This document shows, piece by piece, positions 15,800 to 24,836 of a stretch of DNA of 64,000 nt. A program made the translations under genes and the position numbers. The notes below the pieces were generated by a model, which did no database searches, had not been told where the DNA came from, and saw only the letters and a program-made list of their open reading frames with translations. Each line of letters starts with the position of its first letter. Position 1 is the first letter of the stretch. The DNA comes from Pseudomonas sp. ATCC PTA-122608 (GTDB lineage Bacteria; Pseudomonadota; Gammaproteobacteria; Pseudomonadales; Pseudomonadaceae): contig NZ_LPNO01000052.1 of the NCBI RefSeq assembly GCF_001952855.1, positions 217,845 to 281,844 of the forward strand, read 5' to 3'.

Positions 15800-16678
15800 T
15801 TAACCCCGTATATCGGCAGGAAAAAATTGCGGCAACGTGCAGTCATTCTCGCCTGCGATGCATAAGCTGCTGTCGGGGTCCATGTAGTCCTTGTAGGAGC
15901 CTTGGCCGATAAATGCGGCACTGTCGCCATGGCAGTTGGCTCCGTCCGCGCCTTCGTCTGCGCAATACGCAGGCTTACCATCAAACTGGAAAATGATGAC
16001 CTGATCCGTACCTGGGTTACCGGCGACGGTGTTGCTCGCAAACTGACGAGCAGGTGCGGATGGGGTCACGGCGGCCGGTGCGTTGCGAGCCTTCTCGCGA
16101 GCATCGATTTCAGCAACCATCACGTCGAACCGGCCATTCATGCGCTGCACTGACTCACGACCGGCTTTACCCGACTTCTCGAACAGCGCCCAAAGATGAA
16201 GCTCGTCATTCGGACCATCGTTCATTGTGAGTGTGTGTTTGCCGTCGGTGATCTGCAGTGCGAGCAAACCGTTGACCTGTGCGGTGCTGCGCAAGAACCG
16301 CTTCGGAATGACCGTGAACACCAGCTTGAGTTGCCGACCGTTGCCCGCATCGGCCGAAGCTTCAACCAACTTCAGCCCGGTTGCCTGTTCAACACGCGTG
16401 GCTTCTGGCGTTTGCAAGTACTCGAACTTGATGTTGGAAAGGCTCTTGTTGTCTTCGAGCGCGTCTTCAAGTTCCATCGACATATCGATATCGGTGCGGG
16501 CCAACAGGTTGTGCACACGCTCGGGATCCTGCCCGCGGATACCGGTGAAGGGGATGATTTCGTCAGGAGTCAGTTCTTCAACGGCATTGATAGCGTTGTT
16601 GGAGAACACGTAAAACGGCAGGTAGAACACCATCGAAATAATGGTGAGGGTGAGCCAGATTCGAAAAAGCGTTCGCAT
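15800..16678 (-). CDS. Membrane-anchored hypothetical protein with cysteine-rich tail
   Basis: 292 residues, not recognised. One N-terminal hydrophobic helix (about residues 5-30) leads to a long extracytoplasmic part, with an alanine/proline linker near 225-240. The final ~55 residues contain four cysteines (CADEG, NCHGD, SSLCIAG, NDCTLPQ), which suggest disulfides in the periplasm. The start at 16678 is preferred because AAGGA lies five bases upstream; the ATG at 16684 would overlap that site. It ends close to phnX, convergent with it, and is divergent from the PLD-like gene. No function can be assigned. Confidence 0.72.
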   Translation of the reverse strand: MRTLFRIWLTLTIISMVFYLPFYVFSNNAINAVEELTPDEIIPFTGIRGQDPERVHNLLARTDIDMSMELEDALEDNKSLSNIKFEYLQTPEATRVEQATGLKLVEASADAGNGRQLKLVFTVIPKRFLRSTAQVNGLLALQITDGKHTLTMNDGPNDELHLWALFEKSGKAGRESVQRMNGRFDVMVAEIDAREKARNAPAAVTPSAPARQFASNTVAGNPGTDQVIIFQFDGKPAYCADEGADGANCHGDSAAFIGQGSYKDYMDPDSSLCIAGENDCTLPQFFPADIRG

Positions 16679-16808
16679 AGTCATCCTTGAGAATTGAGCG
16701 GGAAGAGATATCCGCAAACAACAAAGAAGTCATTATGCCATCATTGGGCACCACAGGGTTGCCAACCATTCCAGCCCTGTCTTTCATTGATTTCATGGAA
16801 TAAATGCA

Positions 16809-18077
16809 ATGAATCTCCAAACTGATGTTTTCAACGCCCTTACCGACTGCGCCCTTGTTGACAACGAGCCTGTGGCAGTCATGTCGCCTTACATCACCGG
16901 GAAAACGCTGCGCAGCTTTCTAAAGAATAGAGGGCCAGCAAAAATTTACACCCTGTTTCACCCGGAGCTGTTTGCAAGCAACAGCTCCGACCTGAAAACC
17001 CTCAAAGGCCTTTTGACAGACCAGCATGAGATCTATCAGGTCGCCCAACTGCACGCGAAGGTAATCGTGGTGGGCAACAGAATGGCGACGCTGGGCAGCC
17101 AAAACTTCACGACAAACGGCCAGAGAAACAAAGAGCTGAGCATTTCCACCGAGCAACGAACCAAGATAACCGCCATCAAGAAGCAAATCGACCAATGGCA
17201 GGTCGGCGCAACGCCTGTGACAAAAGAGCGAATCAAGGCGATGGAAGCCGCGGTGGTAAGCCTGAAGGCCAAATACCAGGACTATAAAAAAGCCTGCGCT
17301 GACGTCGCCGATGCTTTTGAAAAGACCGACAACGCGCAGTCCGCCAAAGACGACATCAGCAGTGTCATCGTCAAGTCCATCGCAAAACTTCGCAGTTCGG
17401 CGCCCCTTTCTGCCCAAGTGAAAGTCGTTAACTTCAACGATGAAGGTAAAGCAAAACTGTCGCTCTATCCGCCTAAGGACCAGAGTTTCCTGGAGTGGAA
17501 AATCGATTCAGAACCCTATTCGCTCGAACCCAAGCAACGCTATTTTTGCGTGCTAGACAGCCAGAAACTTGGGTGGGCAAGGATCAATAAGACACGAATT
17601 ACTTTCGTCGCCGATGACGTGGTACTGGACGTCGGAGATTTCCCGCTACGCCCGGACTGGAAGATTCATGTGTCGGCCAAACCCAAGGCACGCCGGTACA
17701 AAAATGGGCAATCCAACTTGATGCTGAACATCTGCAACGCACAAGACAAAGGGCTTTGTTGCGTCTATATGCGGTTTGACTTCGATTCCGCGCACTCTTT
17801 TGCACCTGTGGCTTTTATAGGCGATAACCGCAGCGCTCAAAAAGCTACAGCCAAGGAGCAAGCACAAAGCAAAGCCTGGATACGCGAACACCAGGACCAG
17901 TTCGACAAAGAAATCATCAACGTAATTACGACGCCATTCAGGTTTGAAGAGGCATACACCGGTAAACGAGGGGAGTTTTTCGGCAAGCCACAATCCGTCA
18001 ACACCGTAGAACTGAAGCTTTATCACGACCAGCCATTCCTGGCAGTGAGCGCGGTGGGAAAACGACAGAAATCCTGA
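16809..18077 (+). CDS. PLD-like (HKD motif) protein of unknown role
   Basis: 422 residues, soluble. Residues ~1-130 resemble a single phospholipase D-superfamily domain: LHAKVIVVGNRMATLGSQNF holds His82, Lys84 and the downstream GS-x-N (Gly96, Ser97, Asn99). The usual Asp five residues after the Lys is replaced by Gly. A predicted helical stretch (130-190) and a beta-rich C-terminal region follow, unlike phospholipid-metabolism enzymes. Single-HKD proteins usually dimerise to build the active site and include nucleases, so a nuclease or defence role is possible. Lysine-rich codon choice and position between unrelated genes hint at recent arrival. Confidence 0.72.
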   Translation: MNLQTDVFNALTDCALVDNEPVAVMSPYITGKTLRSFLKNRGPAKIYTLFHPELFASNSSDLKTLKGLLTDQHEIYQVAQLHAKVIVVGNRMATLGSQNFTTNGQRNKELSISTEQRTKITAIKKQIDQWQVGATPVTKERIKAMEAAVVSLKAKYQDYKKACADVADAFEKTDNAQSAKDDISSVIVKSIAKLRSSAPLSAQVKVVNFNDEGKAKLSLYPPKDQSFLEWKIDSEPYSLEPKQRYFCVLDSQKLGWARINKTRITFVADDVVLDVGDFPLRPDWKIHVSAKPKARRYKNGQSNLMLNICNAQDKGLCCVYMRFDFDSAHSFAPVAFIGDNRSAQKATAKEQAQSKAWIREHQDQFDKEIINVITTPFRFEEAYTGKRGEFFGKPQSVNTVELKLYHDQPFLAVSAVGKRQKS

Positions 18078-18124
18078 TTGATTTCGCAGGCTGGGGACGA
18101 CCACCATTATCGGGGTGCGTCCCG

Positions 18125-18571
18125 TCAATCCAGTAACGCTGCATCTTTGAGCAACGCGTAGAGCCCTTCCGGCACCAATGGCGACTGCGCAGTAAAGCTT
18201 GAACTGTCCTTCCAACTCACCTTGAACGCAAAACCGTTGCTTTCGGCACCGTCGAGGTACGGTTGCTCGTACAGGCTCTGGTCCGCAAATTGGCCATCGT
18301 AGACCTGGACGATCTCGTGCCCGGGGTTGCCGTCGTAGGTGAAGATACTTTCAAGCGTGCCGAGCAGCCGCAGGCTGTGAATAGGCTGCGCCAGTTCTTC
18401 CTGCACTTCTCGTACGATCGCCTCGGCGCTGTGTTCACCGAATTCGATGCCGCCACCGATGGGACGAAATACTGTCTGCTGTTTCACCGCATCCTGGAAT
18501 TCGTGAACCAGAATTCGGCCGTTGCGGTGGAAGATGCAGAGCGCGAGCGCCCGGATATGCGGTGCGACCAT
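18125..18571 (-). CDS. NUDIX hydrolase
   Basis: 148 residues with a clear Nudix box: GGGIEFGEHSAEAIVREVQE followed by EL, fitting Gx5Ex7REUXEE. These cytosolic enzymes hydrolyse nucleoside diphosphates linked to another moiety; the substrate is not readable. The beta strand RALALCIFHRNGRILVHE at residues 7-24 starts the fold. It is convergent with the PLD-like gene; an imperfect GGGACG/CGTCCC hairpin lies in the 47-bp gap. Downstream of cytochrome c on the same strand. Confidence 0.9.
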   Translation of the reverse strand: MVAPHIRALALCIFHRNGRILVHEFQDAVKQQTVFRPIGGGIEFGEHSAEAIVREVQEELAQPIHSLRLLGTLESIFTYDGNPGHEIVQVYDGQFADQSLYEQPYLDGAESNGFAFKVSWKDSSSFTAQSPLVPEGLYALLKDAALLD

Positions 18572-18601
18572 GGAGTGAAATCCTTGTCTTGGGATCGGTG
18601 T

Positions 18602-18985
18602 TTATTGCGCCTGAAAGGTCGCAAGGTACGCCAGCAAGTTGTCGATCTTCTCCTGATCGCTGATCCCCCAGAAAATCATCCGGGTGCCGCTCACCACCTT
18701 TTTCGGTGCCTCGATATAGGCGGCCAGCTTGTCCCGCGTCCAGACCACGCCTGAATTCCTCATCGCATCTGAATACTGGTAATCAGTGGTGGTGCCAGCC
18801 GGCCGGCCAATAATGCCGTTGAGCTGCGGCCCGAAACCGCCCCGGGCGTTCTCACCGACGCTATGGCAACCGCCGCAGGTTTTGCTGAACAGCTTTCCAC
18901 CGGCTTCGGCATCGCCTTCTGCGACGGCCTGGAGACTGAAGGCCCCACCGATGAAGGCAATGGCCAGTAACGCGGCGTATTTCAT
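18602..18985 (-). CDS. Periplasmic class I c-type cytochrome
   Basis: 127 residues. A signal peptide (about 1-22, cleavage after AVA) is followed by the heme site CGGCH (Cys37, Cys40, His41). A Met-containing segment SGTRMIFWGI offers the sixth ligand near residue 103. Size and the FGPQLNGIIGRPAG stretch match cytochrome c2/c550-like electron carriers. The partner oxidoreductase is unknown. Its ATG overlaps the stop of the VOC gene by four bases, so the two are co-translated. Confidence 0.92.
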   Translation of the reverse strand: MKYAALLAIAFIGGAFSLQAVAEGDAEAGGKLFSKTCGGCHSVGENARGGFGPQLNGIIGRPAGTTTDYQYSDAMRNSGVVWTRDKLAAYIEAPKKVVSGTRMIFWGISDQEKIDNLLAYLATFQAQ

Positions 18986-19416
18986 GAATGGCTCCCCACA
19001 GGTCGTTCGCCCAACCGCTGCACCAGACGCACCAGATAGCCATCCGGGTCTTGCACGATGAATTGCCGTTGGCCCGCCTCCACGTCACCCGCCCGATACC
19101 AGACGTCTTCGACCTCGCGGAACAGCGGCCAGCAGATGGCAGCCAGACGCTGCAAGACAGGCGCCACGGCAGGCACATCGATTTGCAGGTTGATGCCTCG
19201 TCCCAGAGGTTTTTCCAGCGGTGCGGTCAACCACTGGCCGGCATCCGGATCGTATTGCTCCAGCATGATTTGCGCGCCTTGCAGGTCGAGGTAGGCAAAG
19301 CCTTCTTCGGGGCGCTGATAGGCGATGTCGAATCCCAACTGAGTGACCCAGAAGTCGAGGCTGCTCGTGAGGGCCGTCACGATGAGTTCGGGGACGAGGG
19401 GGTTTCGGATAAACAT
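18982..19416 (-). CDS. VOC-superfamily protein (bleomycin-resistance/glyoxalase fold)
   Basis: 144 residues, soluble, with the paired beta-alpha-beta-beta-beta units of the vicinal oxygen chelate fold: ELIVTALTSSLDFWVTQLGF at 10-29, YLDLQGAQIMLEQ, then INLQIDV and QFIVQDPDGYLVRLVQ. Members bind metals and act as glyoxalases, dioxygenases or drug-binding proteins; an ExxE-type set is incomplete, so a specific reaction cannot be given. The gene is coupled to the cytochrome c gene. Confidence 0.88.
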   Translation of the reverse strand: MFIRNPLVPELIVTALTSSLDFWVTQLGFDIAYQRPEEGFAYLDLQGAQIMLEQYDPDAGQWLTAPLEKPLGRGINLQIDVPAVAPVLQRLAAICWPLFREVEDVWYRAGDVEAGQRQFIVQDPDGYLVRLVQRLGERPVGSHS

Positions 19417-19440
19417 GAGAATCCTTGGGGTGGCTTTTAC

Positions 19441-19641
19441 TTAACACGCGACAACTTGCCACGACATGGCACAGCGACTGCCCGGCGCAAAACCGTGACG
19501 ATACTCCTCACGCAGAGCCTCTGCCAAACGGTGACCCGGCGCCAGGGCAAGCGCTTGCTGAAATCCCAGCCACTGGTAAAACGGGGCATTCCAGGGCACA
19601 TCGCCAAATGTGGTCAAGGTGACTGCCCGCAACTGGCGCAA
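19441..19641 (-). pseudogene. Remnant of a GNAT acetyltransferase (C-terminal part only)
   Basis: About 66 codons encode the end of a GNAT acetyltransferase: RAVTLTTFGDVPWNAPFYQW then LGF is the acetyl-CoA-binding motif B region of that family. The upstream ~90 residues carrying motif A are missing. The codon before the open stretch is a stop (TGA), and the only in-frame start is a TTG. The sequence just upstream reads ...VMSEA-stop, which might be an old N-terminus joined by deletion. Probably not functional. Confidence 0.65.
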
Positions 19642-19837
19642 TCATGCCTCACTCATCACGGCTTCATCGCGCAGCGCATCGTGGCGGATGCCTCACACGG
19701 TTAGCAAGCGGGGCGCCCTGCCCTGTCGCAACTTAAAGCTAACCAAATGACCACCCATCGCAAAAAATACATTCAATCGAACCTAATCAACGGCGCCTCA
19801 CTCCACCTTACTTAACCCGGATGGTGGAGTAAGGATC

Positions 19838-20215
19838 ATGGCTCAGCCATCGATATTGGTGCTGGAAGACGACGAAATCATTCGCTCGTTGATGGTGGAT
19901 GTACTGGAGGATTTCGGTGCAGTCGTGACGTCATTTCCCTCAGCAGACGAAGGGATGATTTTTCTTGAGCGCACCAGTGACCCGGTGGACCTGATTGTCA
20001 GCGATATCCAGATGCCCGGCCTGCTCAATGGCTACGACTTGAGCAAGGTGGTCGCCCATCGCTGGCCGTCACTGCCCGTGCTGCTGACCTCGGGTAACAC
20101 CGCCATGGCGTCACAGCTGGGCAGCACCGTGCGGTTCTTGCCCAAACCGTGGAGTGCGGAGCGCCTGCTCGACTGCGTGCAATCGGCTTTGCTAAAGGGC
20201 CCGCCCTTGCACTGA
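19838..20215 (+). CDS. Single-domain response regulator of the phytochrome operon
   Basis: 125 residues, receiver domain only: acidic pocket E10/D11/D12, phospho-acceptor Asp56 in LIVSDIQMPG, Thr/Ser in LLTSGNT, and Lys in RFLPKPW. There is no output domain, so it acts by protein contact or as a phosphate sink. It lies ~100 bp before the heme oxygenase and phytochrome genes on the same strand; it is a natural partner of the phytochrome kinase. GTAAGGATC gives a good ribosome site. Confidence 0.9.
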   Translation: MAQPSILVLEDDEIIRSLMVDVLEDFGAVVTSFPSADEGMIFLERTSDPVDLIVSDIQMPGLLNGYDLSKVVAHRWPSLPVLLTSGNTAMASQLGSTVRFLPKPWSAERLLDCVQSALLKGPPLH

Positions 20216-20316
20216 TAGCGTCGCGATATCAACTGCAGCGAACTTCGCGGCAGCTCCTGCGGTCAGTTGTTACGCAACCCTACATGGCCAGCAGGCCCCC
20301 AGTTCGAGTTTACTGA

Positions 20317-20931
20317 ATGCATTCACAGGTCCATGACGTTGGTGCGCCCCCCGTACTTGAAGCCTTGCGCTCGGGTACAGCTTTACTGCACGTCGCCCTG
20401 GAAAAACGCTTGCCGTTTTTCTCTCCGCAACTGGATGATAATGGCTACAGACGCCTGCTTCAGGCGTACTACGGGTTCTACAGCCCTCTGGAAGCAGCGT
20501 TGTACGACAGTGGCCTGATCCCCGAGGGATTCGATCAGGTGCTGCGCCTGAAAACGCCCACCTTGTTGACCGATCTCCACGCCCTTGGCCTGGATGAACC
20601 GGCCATCGCCGCCCTTCCCCACTGCTCGTCGCTACCGCCTCTGGACACGCCTGCTGCCTGCCTCGGCGCGCTGTATGTGGTGGAAGGCGCCACCCTGGGC
20701 GGGCAAATCCTGCGCAGGGAAATGGCCCAGCGCCTAGGACTGGACGCCGACAACGGTGGCGCGTTTCTCAATGTGTATGGCGCCGAAACCGGTCGGCGCT
20801 GGAAAGATTTTCTCGACTACCTGAACCATGTGCCCCTCGACGCGCACGCCAAACTGCGCGCGGTGAATGCTGCCCGCTCAACATTCAGCTGCTTCGAGCA
20901 ATGGCTCGACAGCCAGGAGGTACTGCTATGA
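20317..20931 (+). CDS. bphO: Biliverdin-producing heme oxygenase
   Basis: 204 residues of the bacterial heme oxygenase family: LLHVALEKRLPF near the N-terminus carries the proximal heme ligand His25, and the distal glycine-rich helix is represented by LGALYVVEGATLGGQI. It opens heme to biliverdin, the chromophore of the phytochrome encoded next. The stop overlaps the bphP ATG (ATGA), so chromophore synthesis and apoprotein are co-translated. Confidence 0.93.
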   Translation: MHSQVHDVGAPPVLEALRSGTALLHVALEKRLPFFSPQLDDNGYRRLLQAYYGFYSPLEAALYDSGLIPEGFDQVLRLKTPTLLTDLHALGLDEPAIAALPHCSSLPPLDTPAACLGALYVVEGATLGGQILRREMAQRLGLDADNGGAFLNVYGAETGRRWKDFLDYLNHVPLDAHAKLRAVNAARSTFSCFEQWLDSQEVLL

Positions 20932-23156
20932 AACCCGAAGATTTTGAAGAACTGCTTGCCAACTGTGCCGACGAACCCATCCGCTTCCCGGGGGCCATCC
21001 AGCCTCACGGGGCGCTGCTGACCTTGTCCGAGCCCGACCTGCATATCATGCAGGTCAGTGCCAACGTGGCCGAGCTGTTCAATCATTCGCCGGAATCCCT
21101 GCTGGGCCAGCCACTGCACACATTGATCGGCACAGAACATGCCGAAGCGGTCCAGGCGATGGTTACGCAAAACAGCTTCTTCGACGCTCCGCCGCTGCAC
21201 ATGAACCTCAACGGTGGCGAGTTCGAAGGGTTGCTGCACCGCCATCAGGAGGTGCTGGTGCTGGAGTTCGAGCCACGGCTCAAGGACTTCCAGCCACGGG
21301 CACTCAATGGCCGAACCAGCAACCTGGGCAAGATGCTGCAACGCCTGCAGTCGGCGAAAACCCTGCAAGCCTTGTATGAAATCAGCGTCAACGAAATCCA
21401 GGCCATGACCGGCTACGACCGGGTGCTGATTTATCGCTTCGAGGAAGAAGGCCACGGCCAGGTGATCGCCGAAGCGTCCGCACCGTCCATGGAACTGTTC
21501 AACGGCCTGTTCTTCCCCGCCTCCGACATCCCCGAACAAGCCCGGGAGCTGTACCGCACCAACTGGCTGCGGATCATCCCGAATGCCGATTATGAAGCGG
21601 TGCCCCTGGTGCCCAGGTTGCGCCCGGACACCGGCCAACCTTTGGACCTGAGCTTCGCTACCCTGCGCAGCGTGTCGCCGATCCACTGCCAGTACATGCA
21701 GAACATGGGCGTGCTGTCGTCCATGAGCATTTCCCTGATGGCCGGCGACAAACTGTGGGGCTTGATCAGTTGTGGCAATCGCCAGCCACTGTTGGTACCG
21801 AATGATTTGCGCACCGCCTGCCAGACCATTGGCCAGGTGCTGTCCTTGCAGATCAGCGCCATGGAGGCCCTGGACCTGAGCCGCCAGCGCGAAGAAAAGG
21901 TCGCGGCCCTGGCCCTGCTCAACCAGGCCATGCAGGCGTCGCCGGCGAACGTCTTCGACGGCCTGGCGCAACGTCCGCAACTGCTGATGGACCTGACCCT
22001 GGCGGGCGGCGTGGCGATCATCGAAGACAAACAACTGCACCGCTACGGTAACTGCCCGGAACCCGGACAAATTCGCGCCCTGCACAAGTGGCTGCAAGAG
22101 ACTGGGCAGCCGGTATTCGCCAGCCATAACCTGGCCTCGGTGTACCCGCCAGCGGCTGACTATCAGCACGTCGCCAGTGGCGTGCTGGCCATGAGTTTGC
22201 CCAAACCGGTGGACAACGGCGTGCTGTGGTTTCGCCCTGAAGTGAAGGAAAACATCAACTGGAGTGGCGACCCGAATAAGCCATTGGACCTGGAAAGCAC
22301 CGACGCTGGCCTGCACCTTCGCCCACGTACCTCGTTTGAAATCTGGAAGGTGGAAATGGCAGGCATTTCCACCAAGTGGAGCCATGGCGACCGCTTCGCC
22401 GCCAACGACCTGCGCCGCTCGGCCCTGGAAAATGACCTGGCCCGCCAGGTGCTGCGCGAACAGCAAGCCGTGCGCGCCCGGGATGAACTGGTGGCGGTGG
22501 TTTCCCACGACCTGCGCAACCCGATGACGGTCATTTCGATGCTCTGCGGCATGATGCAAAAAGCCTTCAGCTCCGATGGCCCACACACCTCGCGGCGGAT
22601 TTCCTCGGCCATCGACACCATGCAGCAAGCCGCAGCGCGTATGAATGTGCTGCTGGAGGATTTGCTCGACACCTCGAAGATCGAAGCCGGGCGTTATACC
22701 GTCAAGCCGGTGGCCCTGGACGTGAGCCAGATGTTCGAAGAGGCCTATTCATTGCTGGCGCCCCTGGCGATGGAAAAGGGTATCGACTTGTCCTTCAACG
22801 CCGAGCCCGGACTGCAAATCAACGCCGACCCGGAGCGCCTGTTCCAGGTGCTGTCGAACCTGATCGGCAACGCCATCAAGTTCACACCACGCCAGGGCAA
22901 TATCGGCATCAGCGCCATGAGTACCAGCGAAGAGATTGTGTTTTCGGTGCGTGATTCCGGCGAAGGGATTGCCCCGGATGAGTTGCCTCATGTGTTTGAT
23001 CGCTACTGGACCCAAGCCGAAAACAATCCCACCGGCAGCGGCCTTGGGCTGTACATCACCCAGGGCATCGTCCAGGCGCATGGCGGGCGGATCGAGGCTG
23101 AAAGTGAGTTGGGCCGAGGCAGTGAGTTTCGGTTTACGGTGCCCAAGCCGGCTTGA
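20928..23156 (+). CDS. bphP: Bacteriophytochrome sensor histidine kinase
   Basis: 742 residues. PAS-GAF-PHY photosensor: chromophore-binding Cys13 in ANCADEPIRFPGAIQPHG, GAF motif FPASDIPEQAR, and a PHY domain to ~500. A HisKA box VSHDLRNPMTVI with phospho-acceptor His527 and an ATPase domain (LSNLIGNAIKFTP, DSGEGIAPDE, GSGLGLYI) follow. It senses red/far-red light with biliverdin from BphO and should phosphorylate a receiver, probably the one at 19838. A longer reading from 20901 is rejected because it overlaps bphO and lacks conservation; the ATG at 20928 overlaps the bphO stop. Confidence 0.96.
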   Translation: MKPEDFEELLANCADEPIRFPGAIQPHGALLTLSEPDLHIMQVSANVAELFNHSPESLLGQPLHTLIGTEHAEAVQAMVTQNSFFDAPPLHMNLNGGEFEGLLHRHQEVLVLEFEPRLKDFQPRALNGRTSNLGKMLQRLQSAKTLQALYEISVNEIQAMTGYDRVLIYRFEEEGHGQVIAEASAPSMELFNGLFFPASDIPEQARELYRTNWLRIIPNADYEAVPLVPRLRPDTGQPLDLSFATLRSVSPIHCQYMQNMGVLSSMSISLMAGDKLWGLISCGNRQPLLVPNDLRTACQTIGQVLSLQISAMEALDLSRQREEKVAALALLNQAMQASPANVFDGLAQRPQLLMDLTLAGGVAIIEDKQLHRYGNCPEPGQIRALHKWLQETGQPVFASHNLASVYPPAADYQHVASGVLAMSLPKPVDNGVLWFRPEVKENINWSGDPNKPLDLESTDAGLHLRPRTSFEIWKVEMAGISTKWSHGDRFAANDLRRSALENDLARQVLREQQAVRARDELVAVVSHDLRNPMTVISMLCGMMQKAFSSDGPHTSRRISSAIDTMQQAAARMNVLLEDLLDTSKIEAGRYTVKPVALDVSQMFEEAYSLLAPLAMEKGIDLSFNAEPGLQINADPERLFQVLSNLIGNAIKFTPRQGNIGISAMSTSEEIVFSVRDSGEGIAPDELPHVFDRYWTQAENNPTGSGLGLYITQGIVQAHGGRIEAESELGRGSEFRFTVPKPA

Positions 23157-23298
23157 AACCACCCATCAATTGAGATGGCGAAGCAAATGGAAACCCGATG
23201 GCCCGGAACGTTGGACCGGGCCAAGGCCACTGATCAGGACGCACTCAGCGGGAGTTGAATGCACACACTTCACACCCTATCCAGTGAGAGAAAAACCC

Positions 23299-23502
23299 AT
23301 GATCTTTCCAACCATTGGCGGCGCTTTCCATATCCAAACCATCCATCAACCCACTCAATCGCCTCAACCCACTCAACCCGTTCAGCCTGTTCAGCCGGCC
23401 CCCAAACCAAACGATGAGCCCTCGCGTAATAGCTCCAACCAACAAAATTCCAAGTCGAATGACGGTAATCTGACCGGCCTGGGAAAAGGCTATCTGCCAT
23501 GA
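23299..23502 (+). CDS. Small Gln/Pro-rich hypothetical protein
   Basis: 67 residues, no signal peptide or membrane helix. The first third is followed by tandem QPT/QPV units (residues ~16-35), then a Ser/Asn-rich part and the tail LTGLGKGYLP. GAGAG lies upstream of the ATG. The start (MI, aromatic near residue 10) and tail resemble those of the 68-residue protein at 26878-27084, ending LDSLGRGNLL; the two may be distant paralogues. No function recognised. It could be non-coding, but ribosome site and codon use favour a gene. Confidence 0.55.
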   Translation: MIFPTIGGAFHIQTIHQPTQSPQPTQPVQPVQPAPKPNDEPSRNSSNQQNSKSNDGNLTGLGKGYLP

Positions 23503-23516
23503 CCGTTTAAGCCTTC

Positions 23517-24836
23517 CTAAACCGGCAATACCACCACGGCGGCCAACCCGCCGCACGGGCGATTTTCCAGGGTCAGCGTCCCACCGTGTTCCAGCACAAT
23601 CGCCCGTGCAGTGGAGAGCCCCAAACCGACCCCGCCCGTACTTTTGTTGCGTGAACCTTCCAGGCGAAAAAACGGCAGGAACACCTGTTCGTGCTGCTCC
23701 TGCGGAATGCCGGGGCCACGGTCGAGCACCCGCACCGTCACCTGTCCAGGGCTGTGTTGCAGTTCGATTTCCGGTGCGAGCCCATAGTGGATCGCATTGT
23801 CCATCAGATTGGTCATCACCCGTTTAAGCCCCAGCGGCCGGCCGAAATAAACCAGCCGCGGCGGGCCGTTGAAGGTGATGTCGATGGACTGGTCGCGGTA
23901 GTCGTCGATCAGCGTTTGCAGCAACTCGGCCAAGTCCAGTTGGGTCGCCTGCTCCAGGCGCGCGTCGTCGCGAAAAAACTCCAGAGCGGTGTTGATCATC
24001 GCCTGCATCTCGTCGACATCCCGGAACAGGCGGTGCTGCTGGTCGGCATCCTCGATAAATTCGCCCCGCAGGCGCAGGCGGGTCAGCGGTGCACGCAGGT
24101 CGTGGGAAATCGCCGCGAGCATCTGGGTGCGGTCCTGGATGAAGTGCTGCAACTGCGCCTGCATGCCGTTGAACGCGAGAATCGCCTGGCGGATTTCATG
24201 TGGCCCGACCGGTTCGATGGGTGGCGCACGAAAGTCGGCGCCGAAACGTCGTACACCCTGGGCAAAATGTTGCAGCGGACGGGCCAAACGCCGGGTGGCA
24301 ATCAACGTGACCAGCGCGGTGGAGATCAGCACCAGCATCAGCACCACAAGGCTTCGCGGGCCTTCCGCCAGGCCCCAACTGCGGGACGGCGCGCTGAACA
24401 TCAGCCAGGACTGGTCAACCAGTTGCACCACCAGGGCATAGTGCCCGCCGGGGCCTGGCCAATCAGATGGCTCATAGGCCTCCATTCGCCGTTCCGGCCC
24501 CTTGAGCAGCTGTTTGAACACCTGATCGGAATGAAAACCCGGGTCATCCAGAATCGGCGCATCAATCCCCCCACGGGTGGCCGACCAACTCACGTTGAAA
24601 CTGTCGTCGCCCACCGCCTGCGTCAGTTGTGGCCGCTGGGAAGGCTCTGCGGCTTCGATCATCCGCACGATCACCGCGACTTTTTCCAACAGGCCGGTTT
24701 CACCCAACGGCGGCCTGGCCCAAACGCCCGCCAGTTGTACAAACAGCGCGTTGAAGGCCAGTGCGGTGAGCATCGCAATCAGGATAGTCAGGGCAATCCA
24801 GCGGGCCACGGTGTCCCGGGGTTTGAAGCGCGTCAT
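23517..24836 (-). CDS. Sensor histidine kinase (OmpR/EnvZ-type pair)
   Basis: 439 residues: membrane helices near 12-33 and ~163-183 around a ~125-residue periplasmic domain, HAMP, HisKA box AAISHDLRAPLTRLR, then the ATPase domain with NLMDNAIHYG, DRGPGIPQE and GVGLGLSTARAI. The SHDLRAPLTRLRLR form is typical of EnvZ-like kinases. Its start overlaps the regulator stop by four bases. Its stimulus is unknown; the divergent MlaA-like lipoprotein gene suggests an envelope theme. Confidence 0.93.
   Translation of the reverse strand: MTRFKPRDTVARWIALTILIAMLTALAFNALFVQLAGVWARPPLGETGLLEKVAVIVRMIEAAEPSQRPQLTQAVGDDSFNVSWSATRGGIDAPILDDPGFHSDQVFKQLLKGPERRMEAYEPSDWPGPGGHYALVVQLVDQSWLMFSAPSRSWGLAEGPRSLVVLMLVLISTALVTLIATRRLARPLQHFAQGVRRFGADFRAPPIEPVGPHEIRQAILAFNGMQAQLQHFIQDRTQMLAAISHDLRAPLTRLRLRGEFIEDADQQHRLFRDVDEMQAMINTALEFFRDDARLEQATQLDLAELLQTLIDDYRDQSIDITFNGPPRLVYFGRPLGLKRVMTNLMDNAIHYGLAPEIELQHSPGQVTVRVLDRGPGIPQEQHEQVFLPFFRLEGSRNKSTGGVGLGLSTARAIVLEHGGTLTLENRPCGGLAAVVVLPV

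Noticed and set aside
22936..23298. N-terminal extension of the small protein at 23299
   Set aside because: The extension overlaps the 3' end of bphP out of frame and is Arg/Ser-rich shadow sequence; the ATG at 23299 has its own ribosome site.
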